Origin: Novosphingobium sp. SG751A
GTDB lineage: Bacteria; Pseudomonadota; Alphaproteobacteria; Sphingomonadales; Sphingomonadaceae
Direction: 5' to 3'
Length of the DNA stretch: 64,000 bases
Assembly (NCBI RefSeq): GCF_013149295.1
Contig: NZ_JABGCB010000006.1
Coordinates: forward strand, 248,001-312,000
Positions 26,080-34,822 of the stretch are shown here, in pieces. A model generated the notes under the pieces. That model was not told the origin of the DNA, did not search any database, and worked only from the letters and a program-made list of their open reading frames with translations. The position numbers and the translations under genes are program-made. The stretch's first letter is position 1. Every line of letters starts with the position of its first letter.

Positions 26080-26903
26080 ACGGGCGTTTTGCGGGCAAGG
26101 TGGCGGTGGTCACCGGTTCGGGCCGCCGGGGCGGTCTGGGCGAGGCGATTGCGCGGCGGTTGAGCGAGGAGGGGGCGATCCTCGTCATCTCCGACATCGG
26201 CACCAGCCGTGATGCCGCCACGCCCGACAGCATGATCGGCGGCACGGATGAGATGAAGGCCATCGCCGCCGGCTTGCCGTCGCCTGCCAGCACCTGCGTC
26301 TGCGACGTGCGCGATCCCGACAGCGTTCGCGCGCTGGCCGAACATGCCGTGGCCACGCATGGCGGGCTGGATATCTGGGTCAACAATGCGGGCATCGGCT
26401 ATATCATGAAGCCGCTGGCCGAGGTTTCGCCCGATGATTGGCGCGCGGTGATCGACGTCAATCTGACCGGCGCCTGGTTTGGCCTGCAGACCGCCGCCGA
26501 GGTCATGGTCCGCCAAGGGCGCGGCGGACGCATCATCAACATCGCCAGCCAGGCCGCCAAATCGGGCTTTCCCCATGCGCAGGCCTATACCGCCTCCAAG
26601 CATGGGCTGGTGGGCCTGACGCGCTCGGCCGCCATCGAATTGGGCGAGCATGGGATTACCGTCAACAATGTCTGCCCCAACCATGTGACGACCGGACTTG
26701 GCGCTTGGCAGAATGAGCATTTTGCGCAGCTTCAGGGCATCAGCGTCGAGGAATATCTCAAGCGCATGGCCGCGCGCATTCCGCTGGGCCGCCCCGGTCT
26801 GCCGGGTGATACGGCGGGCGCGGTGGCTTTCCTGTGCAGCGATGACGGGGCCTATATCACCGGTGAGAGCATGAATGTTTCGGGCGGCGAGGAGCCGCAT
26901 TGA
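26076..26903 (+). CDS. short-chain dehydrogenase/reductase
   Basis: This 275-aa classical SDR has VVTGSGRRGGLGEAIA for dinucleotide binding, NNAGIGY, the catalytic Ser in IINIASQAA and YTASKHG (Tyr and Lys). The Asp at the end of the second strand (VISDIG) favours NAD over NADP. It starts at GTG overlapping the HapK-like stop by four bases. It would oxidise or reduce a secondary alcohol or ketone in the cytoplasm, and overlaps the MmgE/PrpD gene (TGATG). Confidence 0.92.
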   Translation: MNGRFAGKVAVVTGSGRRGGLGEAIARRLSEEGAILVISDIGTSRDAATPDSMIGGTDEMKAIAAGLPSPASTCVCDVRDPDSVRALAEHAVATHGGLDIWVNNAGIGYIMKPLAEVSPDDWRAVIDVNLTGAWFGLQTAAEVMVRQGRGGRIINIASQAAKSGFPHAQAYTASKHGLVGLTRSAAIELGEHGITVNNVCPNHVTTGLGAWQNEHFAQLQGISVEEYLKRMAARIPLGRPGLPGDTAGAVAFLCSDDGAYITGESMNVSGGEEPH

Positions 26904-28264
26904 TGGCCCAAAATCCCGCTGAAATCCTTGTCGATCATGCGCTGGGCCTGCGCTGGGCCGATGTGCCGGGCACGGCGCGCGAAAGGGCGCTGGCTTTCCT
27001 GCATGACACGCTGGCGGTGGGCGTGGCGGGGGTGGGCGCGGCCCATGCCGATGCGGTGCTGACCATGGCGAAGGGCTGGGGCGCAGGGCGCGTGGCGGGC
27101 GTGCTGGGGCGGCCCGGCCTGCGCCTGCCGGTATGTTCGGCGGCCTTTGTGAATGCCTATCAGATCCATGGGCAGGAATTTGACTGCGTCCATGAACCCG
27201 CCGTGCTGCACCCGATGGCCACTTTGCTGGCGGCGCTGCTGGCCGAGGCGGCGCGGGGCGTGCCGGTCAGCGGCGAACAATTCCTGACCGCGATTGTGGC
27301 CGGCGTCGATGTTTCGGTCACGCTGGGCCTGGCGGCCCCCGGACCGCTCAAATTCTTTCGGCCTGCAACGGCAGGGATCTTTGGCTGTGTGGCCGGGATC
27401 GCCGCGATGCGTGGGCTGGGACGCGAGACGGCGCTAGATGCCTTTGGCCATGCCCTCGCGCTGGTGTCGGGGACGATGCAGGCACATCTTGAGGGCAAGC
27501 CAGCGCTGCCGGTGCAGGTGGCTGCGGCGGCGCGCAATGCGCTGGTGGCGGTCGATCTGGCGCGGGGCGGGATGCCGGGGGTGCGCGATCCTCTCGCCGG
27601 GCCTTTCGGCTATTTTCCTCTGATGGAAGTGCGCGAGGAACTGGACGCGGCCATCGCCCTGCTGGCGCAGGGCCACCGAATTGCCGAGGTAAGCTGGAAA
27701 CCTTTCCCGACGGGTCGGGCGGGCCATGGCGGGATCGTGGCGGTGCAGCGCCTGATGGTGCGCGGGCTGATCGCGGAAAATCTGACGGCGCTGGAATATT
27801 ACGCTCCGCCGCTGATCCACCGCCTTGTGGGTCGCCCGGCCAGGTCGGGGATGGAGGTGGCCTATGCGCGCCTGTGCTTGCCCTATCTGGCGGCCTGCGT
27901 GCTGGTGCGCGGAGGCATCGGGCTGGGCGATTTCACGCGTGAGGCGCTGGACGATCCGGCGGTGTTGGCCGTGGCGCGGCGGATTGCCGTGGTGGCCGAT
28001 GACAATCCCGATGCGGCGGCCTTTGTGCCCGCCCGTGCCATGGCGATCCTGAGCAATGGCACGCAGATGATCGAGGATGTTTCGGCCCAGCTCGGCTCGC
28101 CCGCATGGCCTTTGTCGGCCCTTGAACAAGAGGCCAAGGCGCAGGCCTGCCTCGATTTTGCCGGTCTTGGCGCACAGGCCGCGCCGCTGGCCGATGCCAT
28201 TGCCGGGTTGGAGGCCGCGCCCGACGCGCTGGCCGCGATCCGCGCTGCGGGAGTGATGGGATGA
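26903..28264 (+). CDS. MmgE/PrpD family protein
   Basis: This 453-aa protein matches the MmgE/PrpD family (2-methylcitrate dehydratase and relatives such as cis-aconitate decarboxylase): ALAFLHDTLAVGVAG, AFVNAYQIHGQEFDCVHEPAVLHP (the conserved N-A-x-x-x-H-x-x-D-F-D region, about 80-103), and SWKPFPTGRAGHGGI. Typical chemistry is dehydration or decarboxylation of tricarboxylates. Its presence with an SDR and VOC protein, away from prpB or prpC, argues for a side-branch acid rather than propionate metabolism. Confidence 0.87.
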   Translation: MAQNPAEILVDHALGLRWADVPGTARERALAFLHDTLAVGVAGVGAAHADAVLTMAKGWGAGRVAGVLGRPGLRLPVCSAAFVNAYQIHGQEFDCVHEPAVLHPMATLLAALLAEAARGVPVSGEQFLTAIVAGVDVSVTLGLAAPGPLKFFRPATAGIFGCVAGIAAMRGLGRETALDAFGHALALVSGTMQAHLEGKPALPVQVAAAARNALVAVDLARGGMPGVRDPLAGPFGYFPLMEVREELDAAIALLAQGHRIAEVSWKPFPTGRAGHGGIVAVQRLMVRGLIAENLTALEYYAPPLIHRLVGRPARSGMEVAYARLCLPYLAACVLVRGGIGLGDFTREALDDPAVLAVARRIAVVADDNPDAAAFVPARAMAILSNGTQMIEDVSAQLGSPAWPLSALEQEAKAQACLDFAGLGAQAAPLADAIAGLEAAPDALAAIRAAGVMG

Positions 28265-29142
28265 CCTTGCTGAAATGCGCCACGCATGTTGTGGCCGATC
28301 TGGATGACGCGGTGGCGCGCTATGCCGCGTGGATGGATTATGCCGTGGTGGAAAGCGGCGTGGTGGATGATAGGCTGGCCGCGCTGTGGCTGGCGCCCGC
28401 CGGCGCGGGGCGGCGCTATGCCCTCATGCAGCCTGCCTCGGGAGCGCAAACTTTCCTGCGCTTTGTCGAAGGCGATGTGGTGGAGGATTACGCCCCCATT
28501 CGCTCTTATGGCTGGGCGGCTATTGAGCTTTGCGTTACTGATGTCGAAGCGGTGAATGCGCGGATGATGGCCTCTCCCTTCGAGATCATCGGCCCGCCCA
28601 AGCCTCTGGACGGTTTTGCCATCGTCAAGCCGATGCAGGTGAAGGGTGCGGACAAGGAGGTGGTCTATCTGACCCAGATCCTTGCGCCCGGCGCCGAACA
28701 TGGCCTGCCCGCGCCGCAATCGCTGGTGGACCGGCCCTTTATCATGGTGCTGGCCTGTCCTGATTTGCGCGCTGCGATGGATTGGGCGCGCGATGTGCTG
28801 GGGCTGGAGGTGATCGATCCGGTGGCGATCCGCTATTCGATGATCGCCAAGAGTTTCGATCTGCCCGAGGGGCAGAAGACCGAGATTTCGACCGGGCGCT
28901 GGGGCGATCACGTCTTTCTGGAATTCGACCAATATCCGCAAGGCGCGTGCCCGCGTCCGCGCATCGAGGGCCAATTGCCCCCCGGCGTGGCGATCACCAC
29001 GATGGAGCATCCCGATTTCGCGCGCCTTGCGCCCCATTGGGCCGTGCCGCCCGCCCCGCGTGAGGGCGCGCTCTATCAGGGCCGCCGCACCGGCATGTTG
29101 CTGACGCCCGAGGGCGCCTTGCTCGAGGTGATCGAGGCGTGA
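28261..29142 (+). CDS. VOC-superfamily protein (two glyoxalase-like modules)
   Basis: This 293-aa protein has two vicinal-oxygen-chelate modules, about residues 5-130 (LKCATHVVADLDDAVARYAAWM) and 145-290 (PFIMVLACPDLRAAMDWARDVLGLEV). Such proteins include extradiol dioxygenases, epimerases and glyoxalases. Potential metal ligands such as His8 are present, but the complete His-His-Glu set is not obvious, so it may be metal-free. It overlaps both neighbours by four bases. Reaction unknown. Confidence 0.8.
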   Translation: MTLLKCATHVVADLDDAVARYAAWMDYAVVESGVVDDRLAALWLAPAGAGRRYALMQPASGAQTFLRFVEGDVVEDYAPIRSYGWAAIELCVTDVEAVNARMMASPFEIIGPPKPLDGFAIVKPMQVKGADKEVVYLTQILAPGAEHGLPAPQSLVDRPFIMVLACPDLRAAMDWARDVLGLEVIDPVAIRYSMIAKSFDLPEGQKTEISTGRWGDHVFLEFDQYPQGACPRPRIEGQLPPGVAITTMEHPDFARLAPHWAVPPAPREGALYQGRRTGMLLTPEGALLEVIEA

Positions 29143-29993
29143 GCATCCGCCGCGCCTTTGCCGATCTGTCCCATGGCCAGATGCATTATCGCCACGGCGG
29201 TGAGGGGGCCTTTGCGGGGGCGGCCGATGCCTTGCTGGTGCTGCATCCCTCGCCGGTCTCCTCGCGGCAAATGGTGCGGATGGTTGAAGGGCTGGTCCCG
29301 CTGGGCCGGGTGATCGCGCCCGATACGGCCGGTTGCGGCGACAGCGACCCTCTGCTGCAGGAGGCGCCCGCCATCGCCGATTATGCCGCTGCTCTGCGCG
29401 ATCTGATGGACGCGCTGGGGCTGGGGCGGGTGCTGGTTTACGGGATGCATACCGGGGCGGCGATTGCGGCGGAATTGGCCATTCTGGCTCCGGATCGCGT
29501 GGTGGGCGTGGTGGTCGATGGCCTGTCCGATTTCCAAGGGGCGGGGCTGGAGGATGTCCTTGCCCATTATGCCCCGCCTTTCGCGGCCGATCTGGACGGG
29601 GCCGGCCTTGCCCGCCTGTTCCAGTTCTGCCGCGACCAGTTTCTGTTCTTCCCATGGTATGCGCGCAGCGCCGCCGCCCGCCGCGACACCGGCCTGCCGC
29701 CGCCCGATGATCTCTATGGATGGGTGGGCGAGGTGATGAAGGCGCGCGGATCCTATGCCCGCGCGTATCATGCGGCTTTTCGCTGGCGCGGGCGTGAGAG
29801 GCTGCCGCTGGTGGCCTGCCCGATGGTGATCACCTGCGGGGCCAATGACCCGCTCTATGCCGCAACCGATAACGTGGCGCGCGATGCGGGGGTGGGCTTG
29901 CGCCCGTTGCCCCGGTTTGATGCGTCCGATTATGCCGCCGCGCGCCGCGATCTGATCCTTGCGCTGGCCCAGCCTGATTTCGGGCCCGCCTGA
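29139..29993 (+). CDS. alpha/beta-hydrolase-fold protein with histidine elbow (GMHTG)
   Basis: This 284-aa protein is a paralogue of those at 5214 and 47243. It has LVLHPSP (33-39), APDTAGCGDS (60-69) and the elbow GMHTGAA with His104 at the nucleophile position. Asp in CGANDPL could be the acid, but I find no His in the place of the catalytic base (PLPRFDASDY). It is therefore unlikely to be a standard serine hydrolase. It starts at a GTG overlapping the VOC stop and is followed by a 20-base gap to the next gene. Confidence 0.8.
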   Translation: MSIRRAFADLSHGQMHYRHGGEGAFAGAADALLVLHPSPVSSRQMVRMVEGLVPLGRVIAPDTAGCGDSDPLLQEAPAIADYAAALRDLMDALGLGRVLVYGMHTGAAIAAELAILAPDRVVGVVVDGLSDFQGAGLEDVLAHYAPPFAADLDGAGLARLFQFCRDQFLFFPWYARSAAARRDTGLPPPDDLYGWVGEVMKARGSYARAYHAAFRWRGRERLPLVACPMVITCGANDPLYAATDNVARDAGVGLRPLPRFDASDYAAARRDLILALAQPDFGPA

Positions 29994-30013
29994 CATTCAC
30001 GGAGAACTTCCCA

Positions 30014-30736
30014 ATGCAACAGCATCGCACCATCACCGGCAAGATCCTCTATACCTCGCGCAAGCCGGGGCGTGAGGGCGAGGAGCGCGGGCGCGAATAT
30101 TTCACCTGGACCCACCACAGCGACGGCAAGAAAACCCTGCGCGCGCGCTGCGAGATCGACGAACCGGCCCCCACCGTCCACCGCGACATCACCTACAGCA
30201 TGGACGAAAATGACATGCCGATGGACTGTTTCGTCCGTCTGGTGATCGGCGACCGGTTTATGGGTTCGGGTTGGTTCCGCTTCACCCCCGATACGGTCGA
30301 ATGCGAAAGCTATGGCCCCAGCATCGGTCGCCTGTCGCAGCGTATGCCGATTGAGGGCGCGTTTGACGGTTTCGGCACCCATCCCATCGTGGCCGACGCC
30401 TATATCACCCGCAAGATCGACCGTGCCACCACCGAGCCGCGCAATTTCCGCTGCTTCCTGCCCTCGCCGGACCATCGCGGGGCCACGCCGCCGGTGATCG
30501 CCGAAAGCGTGATGCGGCTGGGCTATCTTGGACAGGAAACGATCACTGTTCCGGCCGGAACCTTTGATTGCCACAAGTTTGAATTCACCGATCCGCATGG
30601 CGCGATGGTCTCGGGCGGCCAGCCCCATCCGCCCTATGAACTCTGGGTCACGGCCGATGAGGATGCGATCTTCGTTCAGGGCGGCGTGGGCGGCTATATG
30701 CAGACCTGGTACGAACTGGTCGAGCTGTCACGCTGA
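30014..30736 (+). CDS. protein of unknown function, beta-rich
   Basis: This 240-aa protein has no signal peptide and a beta-strand-rich sequence with repeated aromatic/charged alternation (GREYFTWTHH, GSGWFRFTPDTVEC, VPAGTFDCHKFEF, YELWVTADEDAIFVQ). The last two segments resemble the VPAGTF...W pattern of DUF3108-like proteins, but I am not sure of the family. A lipocalin-like binding fold is conceivable. CGGAGAA lies eight bases before the ATG; the stop overlaps the MFS start. Confidence 0.7.
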   Translation: MQQHRTITGKILYTSRKPGREGEERGREYFTWTHHSDGKKTLRARCEIDEPAPTVHRDITYSMDENDMPMDCFVRLVIGDRFMGSGWFRFTPDTVECESYGPSIGRLSQRMPIEGAFDGFGTHPIVADAYITRKIDRATTEPRNFRCFLPSPDHRGATPPVIAESVMRLGYLGQETITVPAGTFDCHKFEFTDPHGAMVSGGQPHPPYELWVTADEDAIFVQGGVGGYMQTWYELVELSR

Positions 30737-31965
30737 TGAGCAATTCTATGGACAGCAGTCCGGTCGACAGCGCCAAGGGCTGGAGCGTGGTGCTGGCCGG
30801 GATGGTGGGCATCGCGCTGGGGCTCAGCCCGGTGCCCTTTTACACCATCGGTATGTTCGCGCCCGAACTGGCGCGGGCCTATGGCTGGACTTTTACCCAG
30901 TTGATGACCTGTCTGACGGTACAGACCGCGGTGGTGGTGCTCTCGGGGCCTTTGTCGGGCTTTGCGCTGGACCGGTTCGGCGCGCGGGCGGTGGCGCTGT
31001 GGTCGGTGCCGCTGTTTGCGTTGTCCTTTATGAGTCTGGCGCTGACCAATGGTTCCCTGCCGCTGTTCTATGCGCAATGGGCGGTCATGGGGCTGGTCGG
31101 GGCGGGCACGCTCAACGCCACATGGACGCGGCTGGCCAATGCGTGGTTTTTCCGCCATCGCGGCCTTGCCATCGGGCTGGTCAGCGCGGGGACGGGGATC
31201 ACCGGCTTTGCGATCAAGCCTTTTGCGGCATGGCTGATCGGTCATTATGGCTGGCGGATGGGCTTTGCGGTGATCGGGGCGCTGCCGCTGGTGGTGGCAT
31301 GGCCTTTGGTCTTCGCGCTGTTTCGCGCGCCGCCGGGGGATGCCCTGCGCAGGACGGACAGGGTAGGGGTCGAGCCCACGGTCTGGGCGGTGATGGGCAC
31401 GCGCCCCTTCTGGCTGATGGCGGCGGCTTTTCTGTTGCTGCCCTTTGCGCTGACCGCGCCCATTCCCAATCTGGAAAATATCTTGAAAACGCAGGGCTTT
31501 TCTCTGCCGCAGATCGGTGCCGTGGCTTCGGCCTTCGGGCTGGCGGTGGTGGCCGGGCGCGTGGGCGGAGGCTGGCTGCTCGACCGGGTCTGGGCGCCGG
31601 GGGCGGCGTTTGGCGTGCTGCTGCTGCCGATGGCGGGCAACTGGATTCTGGCGGGGCAGGGGGTTTCGCCGGGCATGGCCACGCTGGCGATCATTGGCAT
31701 GGGGTTGGGGTCGGGGTTTGAATTCGACCTGCTGGCCTATCTGGTGGCGCGCTATTTTGGCGCGCGGCATTATGGGGCGATCTATGGCTTTTTCTATGTG
31801 ATGATCGCGATTGGCGCAGGGCTGGGCCCGGTGGCCTATGGCAAGGTGTTCGACATGACCGGCGCCTATGGATCGGCGCTGATGGGCGGGATCGGGTGCC
31901 TTGTTCTGGCGGCGCTGTTGCTCTTGGCACTTGGCCCCTATCCGCAGGAGAAGGCGGGCGATTAA
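30736..31965 (+). CDS. MFS transporter (monocarboxylate/OxlT-like)
   Basis: This 409-aa protein has twelve hydrophobic segments and an MFS layout: GMFAPELARAYGWTFTQL after helix 1, GPLSGFALDRFGAR for the helix 2-3 loop, and GRVGGGWLLDRVW for the helix 8-9 repeat of that motif. Relatives of this branch carry oxalate, monocarboxylates or aromatic acids. It ends the seven-gene plus operon from 25771 and may import the substrate or export a product of that pathway. Confidence 0.87.
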   Translation: MSNSMDSSPVDSAKGWSVVLAGMVGIALGLSPVPFYTIGMFAPELARAYGWTFTQLMTCLTVQTAVVVLSGPLSGFALDRFGARAVALWSVPLFALSFMSLALTNGSLPLFYAQWAVMGLVGAGTLNATWTRLANAWFFRHRGLAIGLVSAGTGITGFAIKPFAAWLIGHYGWRMGFAVIGALPLVVAWPLVFALFRAPPGDALRRTDRVGVEPTVWAVMGTRPFWLMAAAFLLLPFALTAPIPNLENILKTQGFSLPQIGAVASAFGLAVVAGRVGGGWLLDRVWAPGAAFGVLLLPMAGNWILAGQGVSPGMATLAIIGMGLGSGFEFDLLAYLVARYFGARHYGAIYGFFYVMIAIGAGLGPVAYGKVFDMTGAYGSALMGGIGCLVLAALLLLALGPYPQEKAGD

Positions 31966-31974
31966 GCCCGCCTT
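31951..31974. terminator. bidirectional hairpin between convergent units
   Basis: AAGGCGGGC and GCCCGCCTT form a perfect 9-bp stem with a six-base loop spanning the MFS stop codon. It lies between the convergent MFS and MDR dehydrogenase genes. The T tracts are weak on both sides. Confidence 0.5.
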
Positions 31975-31982
31975 CGCGCCGT

Positions 31983-33002
31983 TTATTCCGAAACCCGGAT
32001 AAGGATCTTGCCGACATGGCTGCCTGATTTGAGATGGGCATAGGCCGCTGAGGCCTCGTCAAAGGCAAAGGTGCTGTCGATCACAGGCTGGATATTCTGC
32101 TGCTCGATGGTGCGCACAAGGCGGGCCAGCATTGCGCGGCTGCCTTCGGCAATGCCTTTCAGGACGAGGTTCTTATAGATCACCAGACCCACGTTGATCG
32201 CCGGGGCGCCCTCACGCGGGGCCACGCTGATAAAGCTGATGCGCGCATTGGGGGCGGCGGCAAGGATCGATTTGGCATGGGTGTCATAGCCGCCGGTTTC
32301 GACGATAATGTCCGCGCCCGCACCGCCGGTGGCCTTCATCACTTCAGCTTCCCAATCGGGATTTGTGCGATAGTTGATGGTGATATCCGCGCCCAGCTTG
32401 CGCGCCAGTTCGAGCTTTTCGTCGCTGGAGCTGGTGATGATGACCCGCGCGCCATGCGCCTTGGCGATTTGCAGCGCCCAGATCGCCACGCCCCCGGTGC
32501 CCAGCGCCAGAACGGTGTCGCTGGCCTTGATCTGTCCGACCTCGACCACTGCGTGCCATGCCGTCAGCGCCGAGGAGGCGAGCGAGGCGACCTGTTCGTC
32601 AGACAGGCTTTCGGGCACTTTGACCAGCGCGGCGGCGGGCACGCTTATATATTCGGCCAGCCAGCCATCATGGGTGATGCCGTAATCCACGCCAAAATGG
32701 CCGAGCGAGAAGGCCCCATCGATCCAGTTGACGAAATGGGCAAAGATCGCGCGGTCGCCAAGGGCCAGCCCGCTGACGCCTTCGCCAAGCTCCACCACCT
32801 CGCCCACGCCCTCGGACACGGGGATGCGGTTTTCCGCCTTCTTCGCGCCATAGCGGCCTTCGAGCACCTGAATGTCGCGGTTGTTGAGCGCGACAAGGCG
32901 GGTTTTCAGCAGAACCTCGCCAAAGCCCGGTTTGGGCGTTTCGCGGATAACAGGATGCAGGCTGTCCAGCCCGGTCTGCGGGCCGATTTCATAGGCTTTC
33001 AT
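31983..33002 (-). CDS. MDR-family alcohol/quinone dehydrogenase
   Basis: This 339-aa medium-chain dehydrogenase has a GroES-like domain (GFGEVLLKTRLVALNNRD) and a Rossmann domain with VLALGTGGVAIWALQIAKAHG (about 164-184). Structural and catalytic zinc Cys sets are lacking. It probably uses NADPH on an enone, aldehyde or alcohol. It is last of a four-gene minus operon with an isochorismatase-like protein and two deacetylase-fold hydrolases; six bases separate it from the upstream stop. Confidence 0.87.
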   Translation of the reverse strand: MKAYEIGPQTGLDSLHPVIRETPKPGFGEVLLKTRLVALNNRDIQVLEGRYGAKKAENRIPVSEGVGEVVELGEGVSGLALGDRAIFAHFVNWIDGAFSLGHFGVDYGITHDGWLAEYISVPAAALVKVPESLSDEQVASLASSALTAWHAVVEVGQIKASDTVLALGTGGVAIWALQIAKAHGARVIITSSSDEKLELARKLGADITINYRTNPDWEAEVMKATGGAGADIIVETGGYDTHAKSILAAAPNARISFISVAPREGAPAINVGLVIYKNLVLKGIAEGSRAMLARLVRTIEQQNIQPVIDSTFAFDEASAAYAHLKSGSHVGKILIRVSE

Positions 33003-33008
33003 GTCGGA

Positions 33009-33929
33009 TTATCCTTGGTTTGCCGCAAAGGCATCGAAAATGTCGCAGCCGCGCGCGAACCATGTGTCGGGGCGGGCGGCGAGGTCTGCCAGCAGGCGCT
33101 CGAACGTATCCATCCGATAGGGCAGGCCGATGATATAGGGCGTGATATGCAGCGGCAGCATCCGCCCGCCGCCCTGCGCCTGCGCCTCGGCATTCAGCCA
33201 GTCATGGGCGTCGAGCACCTGCTGCGCGTAACTGTCCACCGACTGCTGCTGAACATTGATGATCTGGCGGTCGGACAATTCGTGGTTGAGGGGGATGTTG
33301 ACGAGCCCATTGTTGAAGGCAAAGGGCATTTCGTCATTCGCCCAATCGACGCAGTAATCGACGCCCGCTTCCTTCAGCAGATCGAGCGTGGCGAAACTTT
33401 GCGAGCGGGCGATAGAATGCCACCCGCGCGGGCGCCGGCCTGTGGCCTCCTCCAGCGTGGCAAGGCTTTGCTCAATCAGCGCGCGCTCCTGTTCCACCGG
33501 CAGGGTGGAGGCGATGGTGCCGTTCATGTCGGTGCTGTGGGCGATGATTTCGTGGCCCGCGCCCAGAATATCCGCGATGATCTGGGGATAGCGCTGGGCA
33601 ATCGCGGCATTGACCGCAACGCTGACCTTGGCTCCCACCTTATCAAACGCATCGAGCAGCCGGTAGAACCCCATCCGCGTGCCATATTCGCGCGATGTGT
33701 AATGGCGATAGTCGGGATAGGCGGTCTGCATATGACCCGGCGCGCGGAAGGGCGTGTCGGACGGGGTAATCGGAAACCATTCAAGGCTGACCGTGAACCA
33801 CACCGCCACGCGCCGCCCGTCCGGCCATGCCAGAGGCGCGCGCCTGGGCAGGGGCGCATAGGGATAGAGCGCGTGGTCATAGCCAAGGGCGCGGCGGGGA
33901 TATTCCAGATAGGTTGGGTCGAGGCTCAT
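33009..33929 (-). CDS. polysaccharide deacetylase-fold hydrolase (PuuE-like), first paralogue
   Basis: This 306-aa NodB-homology protein starts with LEYPRRALGYDH and contains VAVNAAIAQRYP, GHEIIAHSTDMNG (about 125-137, the His-containing metal motif) and GWHSIARSQSFATLDLL. The group includes metal-independent allantoinase PuuE and cyclic-imidase-like enzymes, so a cyclic amide or imide is as likely a substrate as a sugar polymer. No signal peptide is seen, which favours a cytoplasmic small-molecule substrate. It overlaps its paralogue by four bases; together they may form a heteromer. Confidence 0.83.
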   Translation of the reverse strand: MSLDPTYLEYPRRALGYDHALYPYAPLPRRAPLAWPDGRRVAVWFTVSLEWFPITPSDTPFRAPGHMQTAYPDYRHYTSREYGTRMGFYRLLDAFDKVGAKVSVAVNAAIAQRYPQIIADILGAGHEIIAHSTDMNGTIASTLPVEQERALIEQSLATLEEATGRRPRGWHSIARSQSFATLDLLKEAGVDYCVDWANDEMPFAFNNGLVNIPLNHELSDRQIINVQQQSVDSYAQQVLDAHDWLNAEAQAQGGGRMLPLHITPYIIGLPYRMDTFERLLADLAARPDTWFARGCDIFDAFAANQG

Positions 33930-34822
33930 TGTCCGCCCTCCTGCGCGTCATACCATGCGTCCGCGATGTCGCCCGCCCGCGTGATCCACGCACGTCCACC
34001 TTCTCCGGCATCCTGCGCAATATGGCGCAACACTTCCTCAAACGGCCCGATGCGATGGGGCTGGCCGATCAGATAGGAATGGAGCGGGATGCACATCACC
34101 GTGCCGCTTTCCTCCGCTGCCAGCCTTTCATACTGCCGGATCAACGTCTGGGCATAGTCTCGCGGGCTCATGTTATAGATGAAGAAGCCATAGTGGTCGT
34201 TGACCTCAAGGCTGTAGGGCATGGAAAGCAGGCGGCCCTTATTGACCTTCACCGGAAACGGCTGGTCGTCGTGATAGAGGTCGCAGGTGTAATCCATGCC
34301 ATATTCGGCAATCAGATCCAGCGTGCGCGGCGTATGCGTCAGCGCGGGCGCCAGCCAGCCCCGGATCGTCTGGCCCGTGGCATCGCGCACGGTGCGGATC
34401 GAATCCTCGATGATGGCGCGCTCCTGCGCCTCGTCCATGCCATAGGAATAGCGCGTGTTGTAAATGCCGTGGGAAAAGAACTCCCACCCGCGCGCATTGG
34501 CGTCGGCCACCACATCGGGATGATGCTGGCACAGCGCCACCGAGAGCGAAACCGAGCCGGGAAAGCCATGTTTGCTCATCACATCGGCCATGCGCCAATG
34601 GCCCACGCGGTTGGCGTGGTCGCGGTGGGCATAGCCCACGACATCGGGATGCGGCCGCGCCCATGATTTGCGATGCGGATTGGCGGGCGGGTCGATCTCG
34701 TAATATTCCAGATTGGGCGAGATCCACACCGCCACTTTCTTGCCGCCCGGCCATGCGAAAGGCTTGCGCGCGCGATAGCGCTGGAATTCATAGAGTTCGG
34801 GATCGGGGCTTCCTTCACGCAT
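33926..34822 (-). CDS. polysaccharide deacetylase-fold hydrolase (PuuE-like), second paralogue
   Basis: This 298-aa NodB-homology protein begins RYRARKPFAWPGGKKVAVWISPNLEY in two stretches and has GWEFFSHGIYNTRY (about 110-123) in the metal-motif position, plus RGWLAPALTHTPRTLDLI. It lacks a signal peptide. It pairs with the paralogue directly downstream and overlaps the isochorismatase-like gene by eight bases. The similarity to PuuE-type allantoinases suggests ring opening of a cyclic amide (family knowledge); the substrate is unknown. Confidence 0.83.
   Translation of the reverse strand: MREGSPDPELYEFQRYRARKPFAWPGGKKVAVWISPNLEYYEIDPPANPHRKSWARPHPDVVGYAHRDHANRVGHWRMADVMSKHGFPGSVSLSVALCQHHPDVVADANARGWEFFSHGIYNTRYSYGMDEAQERAIIEDSIRTVRDATGQTIRGWLAPALTHTPRTLDLIAEYGMDYTCDLYHDDQPFPVKVNKGRLLSMPYSLEVNDHYGFFIYNMSPRDYAQTLIRQYERLAAEESGTVMCIPLHSYLIGQPHRIGPFEEVLRHIAQDAGEGGRAWITRAGDIADAWYDAQEGGQ

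Noticed and set aside
26903..28264. Methylcitrate cycle (prp) operon
   Set aside because: The MmgE/PrpD gene stands without prpB or prpC; its neighbours are an SDR and a VOC protein.
27883..29655. A 590-codon minus-strand open frame opposite the MmgE/PrpD, VOC and hydrolase genes
   Set aside because: It crosses three well-supported plus-strand genes, has low-complexity Arg/Pro/His composition and no ribosome site.
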